A stretch of DNA of 10,916 nt, from assembly GCF_051954575.1 (NCBI RefSeq), contig NZ_JBQCHP010000118.1:1-10916 (forward strand). The letters are read 5' to 3'. Below, one piece after another: positions 6,278 to 10,916 of this stretch; within the stretch, counting starts at the first letter, position 1; the number at the start of each line of letters is the position of its first letter. The notes under the pieces are model-generated. The model was given only the letters and a program-made list of their open reading frames with translations, did not search any database and was not told where the DNA came from. A program made the translations under genes and the position numbers. The DNA is from Dyella_B sp035690825. GTDB lineage: Bacteria; Pseudomonadota; Gammaproteobacteria; Xanthomonadales; Rhodanobacteraceae.

Positions 6278-7792
6278 TCATTCGATTGAAACGGGGATCT
6301 TGCCGATCTTCGCCTGCCATTCCCGCGGCCCGGTCTTGTGCACCGAAGTGCCGGCCGAATCCACCGCCACGGTCACCGGCATGTCCTTGACTTCGAACTC
6401 GTAGATCGCCTCCATGCCCAAATCCTCGAAGGCCACCACGCGACTGGCCTTGATCGCCTTGGACACCAGGTAGGCGGCGCCGCCCACGGCCATCAGGTAC
6501 ACCGACTGGTGTTTCTTGATGGCTTCGATGGCCGCCGGGCCGCGCTCGGCCTTGCCCACCATGCCCAGCAGGCCGGTCTGCGCCAGTACCTGTTCGGTGA
6601 ACTTGTCCATGCGGGTGGCGGTGGTGGGGCCGGCGGGGCCGACCACCTCGTCGCGCACCGGATCGACCGGGCCGACGTAATAGATGAAGCGGCCGCTGAA
6701 ATCGACCGGCAGCGGCTCGCCCTTGTTCAGCATGTCGACCATGCGCTTGTGGGCGGCGTCACGGCCGGTGAGCAGTTTGCCGTTGAGCAGCAGCACTTCG
6801 CCGGGTTTCCAGCTGGCCACTTCCTCGCGGGTGACTGTATCGAGGTTCACCCGCCGGCCCTTCGAGGCGTCGTAAGTGAGCTTGGGCCAGTCTTCCAGCG
6901 AGGGCGGATCGAGCATCACCGGGCCGGACCCGTCCAGGGTGAAGTGCGCGTGGCGGGTGGCGGCGCAGTTGGGAATCATCGCCACCGGCAGGTTGGCGGC
7001 ATGGGTGGGGTAATCCTTGACCTTGATGTCGAGCACCGTGGTGAGGCCGCCCAGGCCCTGCGCGCCGATGCCCAGCGCGTTCACCTTCTCGTACAGTTCC
7101 AGGCGCAGCTCTTCGGCGCGGTTGGACGGGCCGCGGGCGATCAGTTCCTGGATGTCGATCGGCTCCATCAGGGCTTCCTTCGCCAGCAGCATCGCCTTCT
7201 CCGCCGTGCCGCCGATGCCGATACCCAGCATGCCCGGCGGGCACCAGCCGGCGCCCATGGTCGGCACGGTCTTGAGCACCCAGTCGACGATGGAATCGGA
7301 AGGGTTGAGCATCACGAACTTGGATTTGGCCTCCGAACCGCCGCCCTTCGCCGCCACGATCACGTCGACCGTATCGCCCGGCACGATCGAGACATTGATC
7401 ACCGCCGGCGTGTTGTCGCGGGTATTGCTGCGCTTGCCGGCCGGATCGGCCAGCACGCTGGCGCGCAGCTTGTTGTCGGGATGGTTGTAGGCGCGGCGCA
7501 CGCCCTCGTTGACCATATCCTCCAGGCTCATCGTGGCGTCCCAGCGCACGTTCATGCCCACCTTCAGGAACACGGTCACGATACCGGTGTCCTGGCACAG
7601 CGGGCGATGCCCTTCCGCCGCCATGCGCGAGTTGATCAGGATCTGCGCCATCGCATCCTTGGCCGCCGGCGATTCCTCGCGCTCGTAGGCCTTGGCCAGG
7701 TTGGTGATGTAGTCGACCGGGTGGTAGTAGCTGATGTACTGCAGGGCGTCGGCGATGGACTGGATCAGATCGTCTTGCTTGATGGTGGTCAT
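6278..7792 (-). CDS. fumA: Class I fumarate hydratase (4Fe-4S fumarase)
   Basis: A 504-aa cytoplasmic TCA-cycle enzyme interconverting fumarate and (S)-malate. What is seen: an N-terminal Fe-S hydrolyase domain with three candidate cluster cysteines in PLCQDTG (Cys66), GAGWCPPGMLG (Cys184) and IPNCAATRH (Cys276). Other signatures are RSNTRDNTP (121-129), GGGSEAKSK (150-158), IGAQGLGGLTT (242-252) and HAANLPVA (264-271). The C-terminal beta domain follows, with VGPAGPTTATRMDKF (384-398), GKAERG (413-418) and the DSAGTSVH ending (478-485). The length matches the single-chain two-domain class I form; class II FumC has quite different motifs. The start is ATG 7792 with only a weak purine-rich ribosome site (AGAAG). 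An intrinsic terminator after the upstream beta-barrel gene suggests fumarase has its own promoter in 7793-7885, where two overlapping dyads lie. The paralogue letter in the symbol is only by analogy with E. coli. Confidence 0.96.
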   Translation of the reverse strand: MTTIKQDDLIQSIADALQYISYYHPVDYITNLAKAYEREESPAAKDAMAQILINSRMAAEGHRPLCQDTGIVTVFLKVGMNVRWDATMSLEDMVNEGVRRAYNHPDNKLRASVLADPAGKRSNTRDNTPAVINVSIVPGDTVDVIVAAKGGGSEAKSKFVMLNPSDSIVDWVLKTVPTMGAGWCPPGMLGIGIGGTAEKAMLLAKEALMEPIDIQELIARGPSNRAEELRLELYEKVNALGIGAQGLGGLTTVLDIKVKDYPTHAANLPVAMIPNCAATRHAHFTLDGSGPVMLDPPSLEDWPKLTYDASKGRRVNLDTVTREEVASWKPGEVLLLNGKLLTGRDAAHKRMVDMLNKGEPLPVDFSGRFIYYVGPVDPVRDEVVGPAGPTTATRMDKFTEQVLAQTGLLGMVGKAERGPAAIEAIKKHQSVYLMAVGGAAYLVSKAIKASRVVAFEDLGMEAIYEFEVKDMPVTVAVDSAGTSVHKTGPREWQAKIGKIPVSIE

Positions 7793-7819
7793 GGGCGGCG
7801 GCTTCTAGCGGGGAGAGAA

Positions 7820-7867
7820 TGCCCGGCGAAGCGAGCGTCCGCCGGGCACAACCGGCCTATTGTGCCC
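7820..7867 (-). promoter_or_regulatory. Two mutually exclusive dyads in the fumarase leader
   Basis: On the minus strand the first dyad is GGGCACAA (7867-7860), an 8-nt loop, then TTGTGCCC (7851-7844). The second is TGCCCGGCG (7848-7840), an 11-nt loop, then CGCCGGGCA (7828-7820). Both are perfect and share the five bases TGCCC (7848-7844), so only one can form at a time. The left arm of the first dyad contains CACAAT, a possible -10 sequence without a good -35. Either a repressor/activator site over the promoter or an RNA switch in the leader would fit. The second stem ends 27 nt before the ATG. Confidence 0.4.
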
Positions 7868-7885
7868 CAATCCGTCCCTGGGAAT

Positions 7886-7912
7886 AAAAAAGCGGCCGCG
7901 CAGGGCGGCCGC
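7886..7912 (-). terminator. Rho-independent terminator of the beta-barrel gene
   Basis: On the minus strand GCGGCCGC (7912-7905), loop CCTGC, GCGGCCGC (7899-7892) is followed by TTTTTT (7891-7886). It is a perfect 8-bp all-GC stem with a T-run, 24 nt after the stop codon of the outer-membrane protein. It separates that gene from fumarase on the same strand. There is no T-run in the plus direction. Confidence 0.92.
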
Positions 7913-7936
7913 AAAAGGAGTGGAGAACTCCTTGAA

Positions 7937-8545
7937 TCAGAACCGGTATTCGGCCTGCAACGAGTACATGCCGATGCGGTTGCTGCTGGTATCGCTCACC
8001 GGCGCGCGGTAGGTGTCGTAGGCGAGACCGAGGCTGAAGTTCTTGTTGAAGTTGTAGCCGCCGCCAACACCGAAATATTCGCCGGTGCGGACGATGCGAT
8101 CGCGACCCGATTCGTTGAAGTTGTCGCTCATGTAACGAAATTCGTAAAGGCTACGTGCGCGGAACCAACCTGCACGAGCACCGACGTACCAGTTCTCGGT
8201 GATGTTGTAATTGAGGTTGCCGCCCAGCAACCAGCCACGGGTTTGCACCTGATCGCGTTCGGTGCCGCCACCGTCGTAATTGACGCGCGCCGTCGCATTG
8301 CCAAGGAAGCCATAGCCTGCTTCAACGCCATAGTCCACCACGCTGTTCCAACGATAGCCCACGCGCAGCGCTCCAGCCTTGCCGGTCTTGCTGAAGCTGT
8401 TATCCAGGCCCGAGTACGGATTGCTGACGCTGTAGTGCGAAGCACCCGCATTGGCATTGACGAAGAAATTGCCACCATCGGCGAAAGCAACGGAAGAAAC
8501 CGTGCCAAGCGCCAGGGCGACGGCGATGATTGCGAACTTGCGCAT
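7937..8545 (-). CDS. Outer-membrane beta-barrel protein (OmpA/OmpX-like fold)
   Basis: A 202-aa protein with a clear signal peptide (MRKFAIIAVALALG..., cleavage probably after AFA at residue 22). The mature part of about 180 aa has alternating hydrophobic/polar strands rich in Gly, Tyr and Asn, for example LRVGYRWN, YGVEAGYGF, NWYVGARAGWF, EYFGVGGGYNF and FSLGLAYDTY, and it ends in YRF with the C-terminal Phe typical of outer-membrane barrels. The size suits an eight-strand barrel of the OMP_b-brl family. A specific function cannot be read from the sequence; it has no OmpA-like peptidoglycan-binding domain. The start ATG 8545 has an ideal AGGAG 7 nt upstream. The gene stands alone: its own terminator follows and a divergent S53 peptidase lies upstream. 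Confidence 0.88.
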   Translation of the reverse strand: MRKFAIIAVALALGTVSSVAFADGGNFFVNANAGASHYSVSNPYSGLDNSFSKTGKAGALRVGYRWNSVVDYGVEAGYGFLGNATARVNYDGGGTERDQVQTRGWLLGGNLNYNITENWYVGARAGWFRARSLYEFRYMSDNFNESGRDRIVRTGEYFGVGGGYNFNKNFSLGLAYDTYRAPVSDTSSNRIGMYSLQAEYRF

Positions 8546-9047
8546 GAGTGAACTCCTGATCGATTGAGAGAGATTCCACCGCAGCGAACCGCACAGAGGG
8601 GGAAGCGGTTGCGAGCGTAAAAATTTTGCAAAAGGTAACGAATTGCTTCGCCGCTGCCTAAAGAAAATTCTTCAACGAAGGTAGGGATTCACTTACGCAA
8701 TCCGTCTTGCACGCAACGCACATGCGTTGCACACAACTCCTCGTGAAGACGGACTACACATGCAAGCGCGATGTTTTCGTTGGATCGAGAAAAGCGCTCA
8801 GATTTCGCTGTCACATGAACTTCCTTCACGCCTACATGCAACTCAGGCACTTCCAGGTTTTGCTGTAGCGCTATAGGCTCGTCGATAGCGGCTCGATGCC
8901 GATCGTCAGGGGAGACGGGCGACGTCGCTGGGAACGAATTTCTACGCCACATGCACCCACGGCGTTCACGTGGATGCGACAAAGGTGCGTGCCTTGGCCT
9001 TTGCTACGCGGACACGGCATGTCGTTGTGCTTATTCGGGAGAGCACC
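8546..9047. other. Divergent intergenic region between the barrel protein and the S53 peptidase
   Basis: About 500 bp holding the 5' sequences of two divergent genes. I see no convincing coding frame. Visible parts are: AGGAG at 8557-8553 for the barrel gene; a short dyad AACCGC/GCGGTT (8587-8592/8605-8610) in that gene's leader; an AT-rich stretch at 8618-8634, the most promoter-like part for the barrel gene; a nested dyad at 8701-8753; a palindrome TAGCGCTA (8866-8873); and GGGAG 7 nt before the peptidase ATG. No consensus sigma-70 promoter can be assigned confidently on either strand. Confidence 0.6.
8701..8753. promoter_or_regulatory. Nested dyad in the divergent spacer
   Basis: The outer arms TCCGTCTT (8701-8708) and AAGACGGA (8746-8753) are exact reverse complements. 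Inside them GCAACGCA (8713-8720) and TGCGTTGC (8723-8730) form a second perfect dyad with a 2-bp centre. The inner 18-bp palindrome has the look of a dimeric repressor operator. Alternatively the whole may fold as a two-tier RNA hairpin. There is no T-run for a terminator. Confidence 0.4.
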
Positions 9048-10916
9048 ATGTTTGCAAAGCTGCATCGCAAGTCGCTTTCGTTGTCCCTTGCCCTCGTGTT
9101 GGCCGGCGTCAGTGCCGGCGCATTGGCCGCCGACGTCAAACCTGCCGTGGATGCAGGTGCCGCGCCATCCAATCAGACCGTGCACGTCACGCTGTTTTTG
9201 AAACTTCACAATAAAGCCGCGCTGGAGGATTACATCCGCCAGACCGTCACGCCGGGCAGCGCGCACTATCAACAATTTCTCACCACCAGCCAGTTCGCGC
9301 AGCAATACGGCGCTACCGATGCCGAGATCGCGCGCGTGCAGTCGTATCTGCGCAGCCAGGGCCTGAGCAGCGAAGTGCTGCCGAGCCATCTCGCCATTCG
9401 CACCAGCGGCACGCTGGGGCAGTTCGGCCAGTTGTTCCAGACGTCCATCCATACCTACGTATCGCGCACGAACGGCCGCAGCTTCCACAAGCCCGCGAGC
9501 GCGCCGCAGTTGCCCGCGGGCATTGCCGACGTGGTGGATGTCGCGACCGGCTTGAGCAATGAAAAGGCGTATCGTCCGCATCACGTCTCCACGCCCGCGT
9601 TCGCCGCGCTCGGCACGCAGAACGCGAAGGCCAACGCGCTGGCCGTCAAGGGTGGCGGTTCGAACGGCAATCCGACCGCCTCGGGCGTGCCCGGCCAGTA
9701 CACCGTGGGCGACGTCGCCAACTTCTACAACATCAATCCGCTTTACAAGCGTGGCGTGGTCGGCAAGGGCTCGACCGTGTGCATCGTGACGCTGTCGAAC
9801 TTCTATCCCAGCGACGCGACCACTTATTGGTCCGATATTGGCCTTGCCACCAAACCCAATCGTATTTCGCTGGTGCCGGTGGATGGCGGTGGCGCCATCG
9901 ATGGCGGCAGCGGCGAAACGTCGATCGACGTGGAGCAATCGGGCGGCATCGCTCCGTATGCGGACATCGTGGTGTATCACGCCCCCAACACCACCAACGC
10001 GTACGTCGACGCGTTCGCGCAAGCGGTGACCGACAACACCTGCGACAGCATCTCCACCAGTTGGGGCTTGCCGGAAATCTTCAATTTCGCCGCATTGAAC
10101 GTCACCGGCGCCAGTAACACCGACACCACCGACGTGGGCGACCTGCGCGCGTTCCACAAGATCTTCCTGGAAGCGGCCGTGCAGGGGCAGTCGCTATTCG
10201 CCGCCTCGGGCGACTCGGGCGCCTACGACACAGTGCGCGACCTGGGCAACGGCACCGGCGTGGGCGAATACACTGCGCCGCTCACGGTCGATTCGCCGGC
10301 CTCCGATCCGTTCATCACCGCCGCCGGCGGCACCACCACGCCGTACAGCTACGCATTCGGCACCGGTCCGACCGAATCGGTCACACAGGAAAGCGTGTGG
10401 GGCTGGGATTACCTGCAGACCTATTTCAACAAGTACGTACGCCCGATCAACCTGTTCTCCGTGGGTGGCGGTGGCGGCGTGAGCGTCTACTGGCGCAAAC
10501 CGTTCTATCAGGCCTTTACCTTCGGCGTTCGCCGCAGCGAACCGGACCAATCGCTGGTCTATAACGATCCCAGCGCCGGTCCGACCACGCTACTGAAATT
10601 GCCCAGCCATTTTGCGGGACGCAACGTGCCGGATATTTCCTTGAACGCCGATCCGGAAACGGGCTATGTGTTCGTGTCGACGAACGACGGTGGCTTGCTC
10701 AGCGGCGAAGGCGGCACCAGCTTCGTGGCCCCGCAGCTCAACGGCATCACCGCGTTGCTGCGGCAGAGCACGGGACATCGCATCGGCTTGTGGAATCCGC
10801 AGGTGTATGCGATCCAGAACATCTTCGGCTACGGCTGGTTCACGCCGTTCAAGGCGATTCGCACCGGCGACAACTGGTTCTACAACGGTGCGCCGCACTA
10901 CAACCCAGGTGCAGGC
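9048..10916 (+). CDS. Secreted S53 family (sedolisin/kumamolisin-type) peptidase, 3' end outside window
   Basis: The first 623 codons of a serine-carboxyl protease that runs past the window end. Layout: signal peptide (1-28, ending GALAA); an activation prodomain of the pro-kumamolisin type (about 40-175, including SAHYQQFLT and TDAEIARVQSYL); a variable linker with GGGSNGNPT (202-210); and a catalytic domain from about 217. Catalytic residues are visible: Glu290 and Asp294 in GETSIDVEQSGG, Asp389 in AASGDSGAY (oxyanion), and Ser558 in GEGGTSFVAP; SWG (338-340) is the usual Trp site. The last visible residues, HYNPGAG, are the beginning of the usual C-terminal calcium-site motif, so the domain is nearly complete. 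The start ATG 9048 has GGGAG 7 nt upstream. Family members are secreted, autoactivate at low pH and digest proteins. Asp389 and Ser558 lie further apart than in kumamolisin as I remember it, implying inserted loops (about 445-525). Confidence 0.95.
   Translation, partial: MFAKLHRKSLSLSLALVLAGVSAGALAADVKPAVDAGAAPSNQTVHVTLFLKLHNKAALEDYIRQTVTPGSAHYQQFLTTSQFAQQYGATDAEIARVQSYLRSQGLSSEVLPSHLAIRTSGTLGQFGQLFQTSIHTYVSRTNGRSFHKPASAPQLPAGIADVVDVATGLSNEKAYRPHHVSTPAFAALGTQNAKANALAVKGGGSNGNPTASGVPGQYTVGDVANFYNINPLYKRGVVGKGSTVCIVTLSNFYPSDATTYWSDIGLATKPNRISLVPVDGGGAIDGGSGETSIDVEQSGGIAPYADIVVYHAPNTTNAYVDAFAQAVTDNTCDSISTSWGLPEIFNFAALNVTGASNTDTTDVGDLRAFHKIFLEAAVQGQSLFAASGDSGAYDTVRDLGNGTGVGEYTAPLTVDSPASDPFITAAGGTTTPYSYAFGTGPTESVTQESVWGWDYLQTYFNKYVRPINLFSVGGGGGVSVYWRKPFYQAFTFGVRRSEPDQSLVYNDPSAGPTTLLKLPSHFAGRNVPDISLNADPETGYVFVSTNDGGLLSGEGGTSFVAPQLNGITALLRQSTGHRIGLWNPQVYAIQNIFGYGWFTPFKAIRTGDNWFYNGAPHYNPGAG

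Noticed and set aside
6042..6320. A 92-codon minus-strand frame containing a PAPHPGPPPRRGEG stretch
   Set aside because: It starts inside the fumarase 3' end in another frame and is otherwise translated repeat D/E sequence.
6338..8551. A 737-codon open plus-strand frame antisense to fumarase and the barrel gene
   Set aside because: It is very rich in His, Arg, Ala and Gly with no domain pattern, as expected opposite GC-rich genes, and both opposite genes are clear family members.
8689..8982. A 97-codon minus-strand frame in the divergent spacer
   Set aside because: No recognisable motif, no clear ribosome site, and it crosses the dyad. I see no reason to call it a gene.
8871..10157. A 428-codon minus-strand frame opposite the S53 peptidase
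   Set aside because: Low-complexity Arg/Ala/Gly/His composition and no motifs; the plus strand carries all the S53 catalytic motifs.

Overview
The window looks like chromosomal core DNA from a GC-rich gammaproteobacterium of the Xanthomonadales/Lysobacterales, most likely a Rhodanobacteraceae member (Dyella/Rhodanobacter/Luteibacter-like). The assignment rests on three things: the adjacent murL-murD2 pair, which forms a xanthomonad variant of peptidoglycan glutamate supply; a single-chain aspartokinase/diaminopimelate decarboxylase fusion, typical of Xanthomonas and Xylella relatives; and GC-rich dispersed palindromes in the spacers. No database search was possible, so all assignments come from motifs and family knowledge.

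Layout. Everything from 92 to 8545 is on the minus strand and reads, in transcription order: outer-membrane beta-barrel protein (8545-7937) with an intrinsic terminator (7912-7886); class I fumarase (7792-6278); a 289-nt spacer with two repeat copies in inverted orientation; the lysA/lysC fusion (5988-3376); a DUF559 endonuclease-like gene broken by one in-frame TAG (3294-2818); murL (2801-1452); and murD2 (1450-92), followed by a perfect 35-bp inverted repeat (1-86). A roughly 500-nt divergent spacer (8546-9047) then separates the minus-strand block from a plus-strand secreted S53 (sedolisin/kumamolisin) peptidase, which starts at 9048 and runs off the end of the window.

How the genes work together. 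MurD2 adds L-Glu to UDP-MurNAc-L-Ala, and MurL then epimerises that terminal L-Glu to D-Glu using ATP; in Xanthomonas this replaces the usual MurI + MurD route. The lysAC product catalyses the first step of the aspartate pathway and also the last step, DAP to lysine, so it sits at the split of meso-DAP between peptidoglycan and lysine. Two cell-envelope precursor functions are therefore neighbours, though nothing in the sequence shows shared regulation. Fumarase is a TCA-cycle enzyme.

The most unusual part is 2818-3368. A small nuclease gene is bracketed by inverted copies of a roughly 50-bp GC-rich palindromic repeat, its 3' end is overwritten by that repeat, it carries a single nonsense codon exactly where the family has a conserved Gln, and it leads directly into murL. 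Five copies of the repeat occur in the window, all between genes.
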